64,000 nt of DNA from Pseudooceanicola sediminis (GCF_003575965.1 NZ_QWJJ01000008.1:62001-126000); one strand, 5' to 3'. Shown: positions 1 through 8,786, counted from the stretch's first letter. Numbers and translations are program-made. The notes: a model not told the origin generated them from the sequence alone.

Positions 1-143
1 TCATTCTCCGAGGGCGCTGCCGATCCGTGCCGGGCAGGTGGCGGGTCCCTCAACCGGGCGCGACTGGCCCGCTGGTCTGGACATGTCCTCCCCCTGCCCG
101 GCACGCGGCGTCGGACAGGGGGATCGTTTCAGGCGCGATGGCG

Positions 144-1457
144 TCAGAAACTCATCGTGGTGTAGTCCACTTCGTCCGGGTACAGCGTATCTTCGTAGTC
201 GACCGTTTCGGCCACCACCAGCTTGCCGTCCGTCACCTTGGAAATGTACTGCGGCCCGAACACCTGGTGCGTCTTGCCGTTGAACCGTTTCGCGCCCTGC
301 GGGTGGTCCGGCCCGGCGGGCATGTCGGTCATCGCCTCGACCGCCTCGATCAGCGCCTGGCGGTCATCGGTGGATTTGTAATCCGCCGCTTCCATGCCCG
401 CCTTGATGATGTGCAGCGTTTCCCAGCAGCCGAACATGTGCGCCGCGGTCGACACATCCGCCCCGTCGCTGGTGCTGGCGCCATTCGCGTCGATCCCCAC
501 CGCATCGCGGTAGGCTTTGACATAGTCGGGCGCATCGTCCTGCAGGTACCGCGGCATCCCTTCCCAGAAATACGTGCCCTCCAGGAACTCCAACCCGGGC
601 GAGGACAGATCGACCGCCTCCAGCGAATCGATGAAGCCGAAGATCTCGGGGCGCGAGGGTCCGAAGAACTCGCCCATCTCCTTGACAAAGGTCAGCACGG
701 CCGGCCCGACCATGACGTGATAGATCACTTCGGTGTCGCGCGGGATCTTGGGGAAATACTTGGTAAAGCTGGTCTCGGTCGGCGGAATGGCGATCTGCGC
801 CACCACTTCGCCACCCGCTGCCGTGATCGCCGGGGTCAGGTTGTCGCGGTGATCATAGCCGAAACCGTAATCGGGGTAGATCATCGTCACCTTCTTGCCC
901 AGCGTATTGGTCAGAAAGGGGGCCATCGCCGTCACCTGGCTTTTCACGTCCGTGATACCGGGTTGCAGCGTCCAGCGGTTCAGCATCCCCGACGCGACGT
1001 GATGCCCCTCGGACACCACGAAATACGGCAGCTTCAGTTCAGCCGCGCGCGGGGCGGCCCCGATCACGACATGGCTGAACAGCGTGCCGAAGGCGATGTC
1101 GCACTTGGACTGGCTGGCGAATTTCTCCAGCACCTCGGCGGCGCGTTTCGGGTCGGTGCCGTCATCCTCGGTCACCAGTTCCACCTGGCGGCCATTGATA
1201 CCGCCCTCTGCGTTGATCTTGGCCAGGGCCGCAACCGAGGTGCGCTCGTACCAGCGGCCATAGGCCGCGCCGATGCCGGTGGCGTGCTTGCCAAAGCCGA
1301 TGCGGATCGGCTCGGCGCTCTGCGCGCCGGCGTAACGCGACCACAGCGGCATGGTGGCCGCCGCACCTGCGCCCGCGGCCAGGGTCTTCAGCGCCTGGCG
1401 GCGCGTCGGCAGGGCTGAACTCGCCCCGGAAAGTCTCTTGCTGGGTGTATCGGTCAT
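144..1457 (-). CDS. Branched-chain-type ABC transporter substrate-binding protein
   Basis: Periplasmic ligand-binding protein of the Leu/Ile/Val-binding (LivK, type I periplasmic binding protein) family, 437 aa from the chosen start. The N-terminus holds a Tat-like signal (TRRQALKTLAAG, residues about 17-28) followed by a hydrophobic stretch and an Ala-rich cleavage region (YAGAQSAE). The mature part starts IRIGFGKHATGIGAAYG and keeps the family pattern of INAEGGINGR and VTEDDGTDPKRAAE. An upstream in-frame extension of 62 codons is rejected because the ATG at 1457 begins just before the Tat signal and has a GGGA-type ribosome site. The permease and ATPase partners would lie beyond position 1. 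Ligand unknown; amide or amino-acid-like compounds are typical for the family. Confidence 0.9.
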   Translation of the reverse strand: MTDTPSKRLSGASSALPTRRQALKTLAAGAGAAATMPLWSRYAGAQSAEPIRIGFGKHATGIGAAYGRWYERTSVAALAKINAEGGINGRQVELVTEDDGTDPKRAAEVLEKFASQSKCDIAFGTLFSHVVIGAAPRAAELKLPYFVVSEGHHVASGMLNRWTLQPGITDVKSQVTAMAPFLTNTLGKKVTMIYPDYGFGYDHRDNLTPAITAAGGEVVAQIAIPPTETSFTKYFPKIPRDTEVIYHVMVGPAVLTFVKEMGEFFGPSRPEIFGFIDSLEAVDLSSPGLEFLEGTYFWEGMPRYLQDDAPDYVKAYRDAVGIDANGASTSDGADVSTAAHMFGCWETLHIIKAGMEAADYKSTDDRQALIEAVEAMTDMPAGPDHPQGAKRFNGKTHQVFGPQYISKVTDGKLVVAETVDYEDTLYPDEVDYTTMSF

Positions 1458-1569
1458 GATCAGAACATCCCTGTTGGATATGATTGACGAGGTCTTATTA
1501 GGCTGACCCTGCGTCGCAGTCTGTAGGCGCGCAAATGAGCTGTCCAATAATTTATCTGCACCGAAACTC

Positions 1570-1580
1570 GTTTGTGTGCA
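1570..1580 (-). promoter_or_regulatory. Shared upstream motif TGCACACAAAC (copy 1)
   Basis: On the minus strand this reads TGCACACAAAC and lies 113 bases upstream of the binding-protein start. The identical 11-mer occurs at 3265-3275 upstream of the hydantoinase gene on the plus strand. It may be an operator half-site for a common regulator; this is inference from identity only. Confidence 0.3.
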
Positions 1581-1650
1581 TTCTTTCTGGTCGCCGCTCA
1601 AAGATCGGGCGCCACTCCGCCCCGCATTGCCGCCCGCTGACATTCCGCCC

Positions 1651-1721
1651 GCCCGAACGTCGCCCCTTGCCCGAACGTCGCCCCGCCCGTGCTACGCCCC
1701 GCCCGCGCTACGCCCCGCCCC
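1651..1721. repeat. Short GC-rich tandem repeats
   Basis: Two copies of GCCCGAACGTCGCCCC 18 bases apart (1651, 1669) are followed by two copies of GCTACGCCCCGCCC 16 bases apart (1691, 1707). They sit between the stop of the membrane-protein gene and the upstream region of the binding-protein gene. They look like slippage-generated filler and no coding signal is seen. Confidence 0.6.
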
Positions 1722-1739
1722 AACCACAGCCCGCCCGCA

Positions 1740-3137
1740 TCATGCGCCGCGCGGTGATGCCAGCAGCCACAGCCCGAAAAGGGTATAGGCGATCATGAAC
1801 AGCGCCAGCGGCGCCTGGCTGATCGCCGCGCGCCGGTGGCTGCCGGTCAGCCGCAATGCGGCGGCATGGCTCATCAGGATGGCAATGACATGGCCCAGGA
1901 CAACGGCCCCCGCCTGCACCATGAACAGCACATGAACCGGGGCGCGCTGGTTCAGGAACCCCGTCGTCACCTCGATCTCCGGCCCGCCGATGTGATCGCT
2001 GACTATGTCCGCCAGGTACTGCCCGTTCACCAGCGCCGCCGTCAGGTAATGGGCAATGTGATAGCCAAAGGCGATCGGCAGGATCGCGGGGGCCAGCATC
2101 CGAAACCCCAGGGCAAAGCGGCGATCCCCGACCAGCAGCAACCCGGCCTGCACCGCCAGACCATAGGCCGCCACCAGCGCCGCCACCGCCACGCCCAGCC
2201 CGACGGCATTCGGCAGAACCACGGCGGACCGCCCGCTGAACTCCAGCGGATTGACCCCGATCCAGCCCAGCCAGGCAAAGGTCTCGTTCAGGCCGTCGAA
2301 ACTGCCGCAGGCCAGCGTGATCAACATGAAGATCGCCAGCGACACGCCCGGCACCGGGGCGCTCACCCAGCCCCAGCCCGGCAAGCCGGCCTGTATCGCC
2401 CCGCCCCGCCGCGCCACCGGCGCAAGCCGCGCATAGGCGCGCATCACGATGCCCACCCCCTCGGCCCGCACCAGCCAGACCGGCCCGAAGATCACGCATC
2501 CCGTCAAGGTCAGCACCCAATACCCCAGCACCATCCAGGCCAGCCGGTCCGGATCCGCCGGGGCAATATCCACCAGCAGCACCGCCGCAAAGGCACCATA
2601 GCTCAGCACCCCCGGCCAATGACCCAGCCCGCGCGGCCATCGCAAGACCGGGCGCAGTCCGCAGGCCCGCAACAGCGCATAGGGCGCCCGAAACGGGCTG
2701 ACCCAGCGCCACAGGTCCCCGACGATCCCCTGCGCCGTGACGACGAACAGCCACATCGCCGTCCAGACCAACAGCGGCAGCGCGTTGTGCGTCGGGTCCT
2801 GACCGCCGCGCAACCCCTCCACCACCGCCCCCGCCAGCAGCACCGCGCACACGCCCGATGTCAGCAACGACCACCGCGCGCCACCGCACAGTGCGAACAG
2901 CCGCCGCGTCGCGAACATCCCCCGCGCCGCCCGTTCCGGCAACAGCAAGATCAGCAGCACCGTCGCCGCCACGCTCGCCGCGCCGCCCCAGACGTAATAG
3001 CCCGTCGGCAGCAACAGCACGAAGCCCCCCTCCGAGGTATGCGCCAGCGCACCCGCAGGCCAGACCGCCGCCAGAAACCACCCAAATACCGCCCAGATAC
3101 CGCCCAGATACCGACGTTCCAGATTCAGCCTTTTCAT
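1740..3137 (-). CDS. Polytopic integral membrane protein of unknown function
   Basis: 465-aa protein with about ten or more hydrophobic segments (for example LLILLLP, VLLAGAVVEGL, VSLAIFMLITLACGSF, VAVAALVAAYGLAVQAGLLL). It begins with a signal-like segment ending PAGALAHTSEGG, so the N-terminus may be cleaved. A histidine-containing stretch (FGYHIAHYLTAALVNGQYLADIVSDHIGG) sits near residue 350. I do not recognise the family. The ATG at 3137 is preferred over the GTG six bases upstream; GGGGGTG precedes it. Oddly, about residues 9-20 (RYLGGIWAVFGW) are encoded by an 11-bp repeat array that is intergenic elsewhere in the window, so the real start could be further in. It stands alone on the minus strand, divergent from hyuA. 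Confidence 0.8.
   Translation of the reverse strand: MKRLNLERRYLGGIWAVFGWFLAAVWPAGALAHTSEGGFVLLLPTGYYVWGGAASVAATVLLILLLPERAARGMFATRRLFALCGGARWSLLTSGVCAVLLAGAVVEGLRGGQDPTHNALPLLVWTAMWLFVVTAQGIVGDLWRWVSPFRAPYALLRACGLRPVLRWPRGLGHWPGVLSYGAFAAVLLVDIAPADPDRLAWMVLGYWVLTLTGCVIFGPVWLVRAEGVGIVMRAYARLAPVARRGGAIQAGLPGWGWVSAPVPGVSLAIFMLITLACGSFDGLNETFAWLGWIGVNPLEFSGRSAVVLPNAVGLGVAVAALVAAYGLAVQAGLLLVGDRRFALGFRMLAPAILPIAFGYHIAHYLTAALVNGQYLADIVSDHIGGPEIEVTTGFLNQRAPVHVLFMVQAGAVVLGHVIAILMSHAAALRLTGSHRRAAISQAPLALFMIAYTLFGLWLLASPRGA
3082..3116 (-). repeat. 11-bp repeat array, locus A
   Basis: On the plus strand ATACCG occurs three times at exactly 11-base spacing (3086, 3097, 3108). Read on the minus strand it begins ACGTCGGTATCTG. 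It lies inside the 5' end of the membrane-protein gene. Same family as the arrays at 8735, 36869, 44301 and 44401. Confidence 0.75.
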
Positions 3138-3264
3138 GCCCACCCCCGCCTAGGTTTCCCGGTGCCGATCATGGCGACGGCCCGAAAGCTAAGCAAACGA
3201 CAACTTGACGAAGCCGCCTCCGCACGCAACCGATTGACTTCTGTCTGCACATTGGAAAATCATT

Positions 3265-3275
3265 TGCACACAAAC
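3265..3275 (+). promoter_or_regulatory. Shared upstream motif TGCACACAAAC (copy 2)
   Basis: Identical to the minus-strand motif at 1570-1580. Here it is 47 bases upstream of the preferred hyuA start. A possible -35 (TTGACT, 3234-3239) lies upstream. Candidate operator, unproven. Confidence 0.3.
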
Positions 3276-3322
3276 ATACCAATCCGGGGAACAGGCACGA
3301 CATGGCTTCAGGCGAGGATACG

Positions 3323-5368
3323 ATGACAGGGCAGGTGATCGGCGTCGACGTGGGCGGAACCTTCACCGATCTCATACTCATGGACCCGGCCACGGGCGCG
3401 GTCCGTCTGGCCAAGGTGCCCTCCACGCTGGATGACCAGTCGCGGGGCGTGATGATGGCCGTGGCCGAAGCCGGGGCCGATTTGCCCGACACCGCCCTGA
3501 TCGTGCACGGCACCACCACCACGACCAACGCCGTGCTGGAACGCAAGCTCGCCCGCACTGGCATGATCACGACCAAAGGCTTTCGCGACGTCCTGGAGCT
3601 GGGCCGCAGAACCCGCCCCCAAGCCTATGGAATGAAAGGGGAATTCACCCCGCTGATCCCCCGCGACCTGCGCCTTGAGGTGCCCGAGCGGATGGACGCC
3701 GAGGGCCGTGTCATCACCCCCCTCGACGAAGAGGCCCTGGCCGATGCGGCGCGCAAACTCCTCGCGCTCGGCTGCACCTCGGTGGTCGTGCACTTCCTGC
3801 ATTCCTATCGCAATCCGGCACACGAGGCGCGCGCGGGCGAGGTGCTGCGCACCCTCTGGCCCAACAGCTACATCACCCTCGGCCACGCCCTTCTGTCGGA
3901 AAGCCGCGAATACGAACGCGGCGTGACAGCCGCCGTCAATGCCTCGGTCCAGCCCATCCTAGACCGCTACGTGACCAACCTCGCCGGCTCCCTGGCCCAG
4001 GGTGGTTACGCGGGTGAACTGCTGGTGATGAACGGCAACGGCGGCATGGTCTCGGCCTCCCGCGTGGCCGAAGAGGCCGCCCGCACGGTGATGTCCGGCC
4101 CCGCCTCCGGCGTCATGGCCGCCGCCTTCACGGGCCGCGCGGCCGGCATCGAAAACCTGCTGACCTACGACATGGGCGGCACCTCCACCGACGTCGCCCT
4201 GATCCGAAATGCCCAGTCTCCCGTCTCCAACGAGATCGAGATCGAATACGCCATGCCGATCCACGTTCCCATGGTCGACGTGCGCACCGTGGGCGCAGGC
4301 GGCGGCTCCATCGCCCGCGTCAATCCCGCCGGCCTGCTCGAGGTCGGCCCCGAATCCGCCGGCGCCACCCCCGGCCCGATCTGCTACGGGCGCGGCGGCA
4401 CCGAACCCACCATATCCGACGCCAACCTCCTGCTCGGCCGCCTGGATCCCGCACGGCTGAAGTCCGTCGAAGGCGGCGTCACGCTGGAACAGGTCCGCGC
4501 CATCTTCTCGGAAAAACTGGGAAAACCGCTCGGCCTCACCCCGGAAGAGGCTGCCGACGCCGTGATCCGCCTCGCCAACGTCAAGATGGCGGGGGCAATC
4601 CGAATGGTCTCCGTTTCGCTCGGGGCCGATCCGCGCGACTTCGCCCTCTTCGCCTTCGGTGGCGCCGGCCCGCTGCATGCCGCAGCCCTGGCGCGCGAAC
4701 TCGGCGTGCCGCGGGTGCTCGTGCCGGCCCGCCCCGGCATCACCAACGCGCTGGGATGCCTTGTCGCGGACCTGCGCCACGACTTTACGCGCACCCTGGC
4801 CACCCCCCTTGATACGCTCGACATGTCCCAGCTCTCCAGCACACTTGCCGCGCAGGCGAGCGAAGGGCGCGCCCTGATCGCCCGCGAAAAGGTCTCCGTC
4901 ACCGACACCCGCGTCCTGCACTCGGTCGACATGCAGTTCATCGGCCAGACCCACCTGCTGCGCGTCGACCTTCCCGACCCCACACTCACGCGCGAGGCCC
5001 TGCAAGCCCGGTTCGAAGATGTCTACTTCAACCGCTTCCGCGTCCGCCTCGACACCATCCGCGCCGCCGTGGTCAATGCCAACACCTCGGTGATCGGTAC
5101 GCGTCAGGGCCTCGATCCCGCCACGCTGATCCCGGCGCAGGAACGCAAAGCCACGGTGGACGCCGCCTGCCGCGGCAGCCGCAAGGTGCGCTTCTCCGGC
5201 CAGGTCCATGACACGCCCCTCTATCAACGCGATCGCCTGCCCGCCGACGCCGCATTCGATGGCCCCGCGATCCTGGAGCAGATGGACACCACCACCCTCA
5301 TCCCCCCCGGCGACCGCGTCACCACCGATGCCATCGGCAATATCCTGATCGAGATCGGCGCCGCATGA
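3323..5368 (+). CDS. hyuA: Hydantoinase/oxoprolinase subunit A (HyuA family)
   Basis: 681-aa ATP-dependent amidohydrolase subunit. These enzymes (N-methylhydantoinase, 5-oxoprolinase, acetone carboxylase relatives) use ATP to open a cyclic amide or activate a substrate. The actin-like nucleotide fold is visible: GVDVGGTFTDLI at the N-terminus, DMGGTSTDVALI near residue 285, VGAGGGSIARV near 325 and FGGAGPLHAAALA near 450. The start at 3323 is chosen because the family begins directly with this glycine-rich strand and GAGG lies 5 bases upstream; an ATG at 3302 is an alternative. It pairs with the HyuB-type gene downstream. The substrate cannot be read from sequence. Confidence 0.9.
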   Translation: MTGQVIGVDVGGTFTDLILMDPATGAVRLAKVPSTLDDQSRGVMMAVAEAGADLPDTALIVHGTTTTTNAVLERKLARTGMITTKGFRDVLELGRRTRPQAYGMKGEFTPLIPRDLRLEVPERMDAEGRVITPLDEEALADAARKLLALGCTSVVVHFLHSYRNPAHEARAGEVLRTLWPNSYITLGHALLSESREYERGVTAAVNASVQPILDRYVTNLAGSLAQGGYAGELLVMNGNGGMVSASRVAEEAARTVMSGPASGVMAAAFTGRAAGIENLLTYDMGGTSTDVALIRNAQSPVSNEIEIEYAMPIHVPMVDVRTVGAGGGSIARVNPAGLLEVGPESAGATPGPICYGRGGTEPTISDANLLLGRLDPARLKSVEGGVTLEQVRAIFSEKLGKPLGLTPEEAADAVIRLANVKMAGAIRMVSVSLGADPRDFALFAFGGAGPLHAAALARELGVPRVLVPARPGITNALGCLVADLRHDFTRTLATPLDTLDMSQLSSTLAAQASEGRALIAREKVSVTDTRVLHSVDMQFIGQTHLLRVDLPDPTLTREALQARFEDVYFNRFRVRLDTIRAAVVNANTSVIGTRQGLDPATLIPAQERKATVDAACRGSRKVRFSGQVHDTPLYQRDRLPADAAFDGPAILEQMDTTTLIPPGDRVTTDAIGNILIEIGAA

Positions 5369-5685
5369 CACGATCACGCTCCCTCCACCCCGACGCCGCC
5401 CTCGCCTCGCGCCCGCCCCTACGCCCCCGACGCCCCCACCGCGTGCCCGCCCGGCTGCCTCTCCCGCACGCATCCCCCTGCCCGCTCCGAACATCCGACG
5501 CAGCTTCTCTCCCTTTTTCAGACCCTCCCCCTGTCCCGGGCCAGCTCCCCTCCGCAGGGCTCCCCTCCCAAGGACGCCCCTTCCAAGGCCAGATCCGTTT
5601 CCCTGTTCCAAGTATCCCCGCCGGAGGCATCGCCCCCCGGGGCGATCTCCCCTCTCTCCGCCCAGCCCCCGAGGTCCGCCCATGA
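5365..5685 (+). other. Linker ORF between hyuA and hyuB with ATGA overlaps at both ends
   Basis: The 313-base gap between hyuA and hyuB is spanned by one open frame of 106 codons. Its ATG overlaps the hyuA stop (ATGA) and its TGA overlaps the hyuB start (ATGA); both junctions read ATGAC. The product would be Pro/Arg/Ser-rich with no recognisable domain. Part of it (about 5598-5650) is a REP-like element beginning GTTTCCCTGTTCCAAG. It could be translated filler that keeps ribosomes moving to hyuB, or a relic of an insertion that duplicated the junction. No protein function is claimed. hyuB has its own GAGG site 7 bases before its ATG. Confidence 0.3.
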
Positions 5686-7424
5686 CGCCCGAACTCGACC
5701 CCATAACCCTCTCCGTCATCCAGGCCGGGCTTCAGCAGGTCTGCGACGAGATGGACCTCTCCTTCTCCCGCGCCGCCTTCTCTCCGGTGATTGCCGAAGC
5801 GAACGACCGCTCGGATGGCATCTATTCCGCGACCGACGGCGCCCTCATTGCCCAGGGCGCCCAAGGGCTTCCGGTCTTTGTCGGCACCATGCAATATTCC
5901 ACCCGCGTGCTGATCGAACGTATCCGCGACGGCCTCACCCCCGCACCGACGCCCGGCGACATCTACATCGTCAACGACCCCTACCTTGGCGGCACGCACC
6001 TGATGGATGTCCGTTTCGCCAGCCCCTTTTACCGTGACGGCAAGATCTTCTGCTGGCTTTCCAACACGGGCCACTGGCCCGACACCGGCGGCGCCGTTCC
6101 CGGCGGCTTCTCCGCCTCCGCCACCTCGGTCGAACAGGAGGGGCTCCGTCTGCCCCCGGTCCGACTGTTCAAACAGGGTGTGCTGGACAGCGAAATCTAC
6201 CAGGTCATCTGCTCCAACATTCGCGTCGCCGACCAGCGGATCGGGGATGTACAGGCCCAGGCCGCTGCCCTGATGGTCGGCGCCGACCGCCTCTCCGAAT
6301 TGCTCGACCGCTACGGCGATGCCACTGTCTCGGCGGCGATCGACGAACTGCGCCATCGCGCGGCACGGCAGATGCGCACCTATCTCGCCCAGGTCCCCGA
6401 GGGGACGCATACCGCCTCGGCCTGGATCGACAGCGACGGCGTGGTCAATACGCCCCTGGAAATCCGCCTCTCCGTCCACAAGACCGACGCAGGCCTCACC
6501 TTCGACTTCACCGGCTCCTCCGCCCCCTGCGCCGGCCCGATGAACTCCGTGCTCGCCACGACGCTCTCCTCGGTCTACCTCGCCATGCGCCACATCTTCC
6601 CCGAGGTGCCCATTTCCGCCGGTGCCTTCGAACCCCTCCATGTCACGGGATACGCTGGCACTTTCCTTGACGCGCAATATCCGCGCCCGGTCTCGGGCTG
6701 TGCCGCCGAAGTCAGCCAGCGCATCGCCGAAGCTGTCTTCGCAGCGCTCGCCCCGGCACTTCCCGACCGCGTCACGGCCGCCCCCGCCGGAACATCGGGC
6801 AACTTTGCCCTCGGCGGGCACGACCCGGAAAAGCAACGCGATTTCGTCATGTACCAACTCTCGGGCGGGGGCTACGGCGGCAATGCCGATCACGACGGAC
6901 TCTCGAACGGCTGCTCCACCATCGGCATATCCAAGGCACCGCCGGTCGAAATCATGGAGGCGCAATTTCCCGTCCTCTACCACCACTACGCCCTGCACGA
7001 AGGCTCTGGCGGCGCGGGCCGGCATCGCGGCGGCTTCGGCCTGGACTACGCGCTGGAACTGCGCCGAGGGGCGGCAACCGCCAGTTTCGTCATGGACCAC
7101 GGCCGCGGCGGGCCGCTCGGTGCGCTCTCCGGCCGCGACGGCGCCGTGAATCAGGTCAGGGTGATCCGCAACGGTACCCCCCACATCCCCGAACACCTGT
7201 CCAAGGAACAGGACATTCCCCTCGCCCCGGGTGATGTGGTTCATGTCAGAACCCCCGGTGGCGGCGGCTACGGCGATCCGCTGACACGCGCTCCCGCCGC
7301 GGTCGCCGACGACGTGCGCCTCGGCCGTTACACCCCCGATCAGGCCCGCAGCCTCTTCGGGGTCGCCCTCGCACCGGACGGCACTGCGGACCTGCACGCA
7401 ACACGCCAGCTGCGCACGCCCTGA
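5682..7424 (+). CDS. hyuB: Hydantoinase/oxoprolinase subunit B (HyuB family)
   Basis: 580-aa partner of the HyuA subunit. Typical blocks are seen: ELDPITLSVIQAGLQQVCDEMD at the start, FSPVIAEANDRSDGIYS, NDPYLGGTHLMDVRF near residue 100, FDFTGSS near 275, and the Gly-rich C-terminus VRTPGGGGYGDPLTRAP near 530. Full length compared with the family (about 520-590 aa). The start overlaps the end of the linker ORF and is preceded by GAGG. A nitronate monooxygenase follows, so the pair probably belongs to a nitrogen-compound catabolic unit. Confidence 0.9.
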   Translation: MTPELDPITLSVIQAGLQQVCDEMDLSFSRAAFSPVIAEANDRSDGIYSATDGALIAQGAQGLPVFVGTMQYSTRVLIERIRDGLTPAPTPGDIYIVNDPYLGGTHLMDVRFASPFYRDGKIFCWLSNTGHWPDTGGAVPGGFSASATSVEQEGLRLPPVRLFKQGVLDSEIYQVICSNIRVADQRIGDVQAQAAALMVGADRLSELLDRYGDATVSAAIDELRHRAARQMRTYLAQVPEGTHTASAWIDSDGVVNTPLEIRLSVHKTDAGLTFDFTGSSAPCAGPMNSVLATTLSSVYLAMRHIFPEVPISAGAFEPLHVTGYAGTFLDAQYPRPVSGCAAEVSQRIAEAVFAALAPALPDRVTAAPAGTSGNFALGGHDPEKQRDFVMYQLSGGGYGGNADHDGLSNGCSTIGISKAPPVEIMEAQFPVLYHHYALHEGSGGAGRHRGGFGLDYALELRRGAATASFVMDHGRGGPLGALSGRDGAVNQVRVIRNGTPHIPEHLSKEQDIPLAPGDVVHVRTPGGGGYGDPLTRAPAAVADDVRLGRYTPDQARSLFGVALAPDGTADLHATRQLRTP

Positions 7425-7427
7425 CCC

Positions 7428-7500
7428 GTTTCCCTGTTGGAAATATCCTCGGGGGGCAAAGGCCGCCCAGGCGGCCTTTCGGGGGGCAGACAGCCCCCCC
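7428..7500 (+). repeat. REP-like palindromic element, forward copy, possible terminator
   Basis: Begins TTTCCCTGTTGGAAATAT, continues into a C/G-rich run and contains the hairpin GGCCGCC-CA-GGCGGCC. It lies just after the hyuB stop. The same head sequence occurs in inverted orientation at 8640-8708, on the other side of the nitronate monooxygenase gene. Confidence 0.6.
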
Positions 7501-7603
7501 CGCCTGTTTCTGACGCAGCGACACGGATGACAGCTGCGACCTCCCATGCCACACCTCGGGGCAACAGCACACGCCGCGCGCGGCCGGATTTGGGAGGATC
7601 CAC

Positions 7604-8587
7604 ATGGCTCTACCACCACACTTGCAAAACCTTCGACTGCCCCTCATCGGCAGCCCGCTCTTCATCATCTCCAACCCGGACCTGGTCATCGCACAGTGCA
7701 AGGCGGGCATCGTCGGCAGCTTTCCCGCCCTCAATGCCCGTGAAAGCGACGGCGATCCAATCCAGCTCGACCTCTGGCTGACCCGCATCCGCGAAGAGCT
7801 CGACCGCCACAACCAGGCCAATCCCGACACTCCCGCCGCGCCCTACGCAGTCAACCAGATTGTTCACCGCTCGAACCCCAGGATCGAACGCGATATCGAG
7901 ATCTGCGCCCGCCACGAGGTACCGATCTGGATCACCTCGCTGGGCGCACGTACCGACGTGAACGACGCCGCCCACGCCTCCGGCGGGATCGTCCTGCACG
8001 ATGTGATCAACAACCGCTTTGCGCACAAGGCGATCGAAAAGGGCGCGGATGGGCTGATCGCAGTCGCGGCCGGTGCCGGTGGTCACGCAGGGGCGTTGTC
8101 TCCCTTTGCCCTGGTGCAGGAAATCCGCAGCTGGTTCGACGGCCCGCTGTACCTGTCAGGGGCCATCGCGCGCGGCGACTCCCTGCTGGCAGCCCTCGCC
8201 ATGGGGGCCGATGGCGGCTACGCCGGTTCCGCCTTCATCGCGACCGAAGAGGCCAACGCCCAGGACGCCTACAAACGCATGATCGTCGACAGCGATGCCT
8301 CCGATATCGTCTACTCCGACCTGTTCACCGGTGTCTGGGGCAACTACCTGAAACCCTCGATCGCCGCCGCCGGAATGGACCCCGAAACACTGGAGCGGTC
8401 CGACCCGTCGAAGATGGATTTCGGCGGTGCCAAGCCGAAAAGCTGGAAGGAGATCTGGGGGTCCGGCCAGGGCATCGGTGCCGTCGAGGACGTGCTGCCC
8501 ACGGCAGAGCTGGTTGCACGGCTCGAGCGGGAGTTCCTGGCAGCACAGGATCGCCTGGCCGGACAGCTGGGCTGGCAACGGCGTTGA
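7604..8587 (+). CDS. Nitronate monooxygenase / 2-nitropropane dioxygenase family
   Basis: 327-aa FMN-dependent TIM-barrel enzyme that oxidises nitronates to carbonyl compounds and nitrite; some relatives are enoyl reductases. Visible features: LIGSPLFIISNPDLVIAQCKAGIVGSFPALNAR at the N-terminus, the central Gly/Ala-rich GLIAVAAGAGGHAGALSPFALV near residue 160, and the FMN phosphate region LSGAIARGDSLLAALAMGADGGYAGSAFIAT near 185-215. The ATG follows a strong GGGAGG site. REP-like elements flank the gene in inverted orientation. The physiological substrate is unknown. Confidence 0.9.
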   Translation: MALPPHLQNLRLPLIGSPLFIISNPDLVIAQCKAGIVGSFPALNARESDGDPIQLDLWLTRIREELDRHNQANPDTPAAPYAVNQIVHRSNPRIERDIEICARHEVPIWITSLGARTDVNDAAHASGGIVLHDVINNRFAHKAIEKGADGLIAVAAGAGGHAGALSPFALVQEIRSWFDGPLYLSGAIARGDSLLAALAMGADGGYAGSAFIATEEANAQDAYKRMIVDSDASDIVYSDLFTGVWGNYLKPSIAAAGMDPETLERSDPSKMDFGGAKPKSWKEIWGSGQGIGAVEDVLPTAELVARLEREFLAAQDRLAGQLGWQRR

Positions 8588-8639
8588 TGATCGCTCATCA
8601 GGGATAGCAGATCAGAGGGATCGCCTGGGGCATGCCGGG

Positions 8640-8708
8640 CGGAGGGGCGCTGCCCCTCTGCCGCCGGGGGCGGCATTCACCCCGGGATATTTCCAACAGG
8701 GAAACCTC
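8640..8708 (-). repeat. REP-like palindromic element, inverted copy
   Basis: Reverse orientation of the element at 7428: it ends GGGATATTTCCAACAGGGAAA on the plus strand, preceded by two hairpins (AGGGGCGCTGCCCCT and GCCGCCGGGGGCGGC). With the forward copy it brackets the nitronate monooxygenase gene. Confidence 0.6.
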
Positions 8709-8734
8709 CGAAAGGGAAGATCGCCGGTGGCGCG

Positions 8735-8786
8735 GGGACACCGCAGCGGGACCGTTTCGATACCGCCACGATACCGACGTCGGAAA
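8735..8786 (-). repeat. 11-bp repeat array, locus B
   Basis: ACCG occurs four times at exact 11-base spacing (G at 8743, 8754, 8765, 8776). On the minus strand the array is led by GACGTCGGTATCG, matching the leader of the other four arrays. Confidence 0.75.

Noticed and set aside
1-84. A 27-codon minus-strand ORF ending at position 1
   Set aside because: No ribosome site, low-complexity composition, and too short; it may be part of an intergenic region before the next transporter gene outside the window.
3959-5719. 586-codon minus-strand ORF antisense to hyuA
   Set aside because: Antisense shadow in high-GC sequence: Gly/Arg/His-rich, no conserved domain, no ribosome site.
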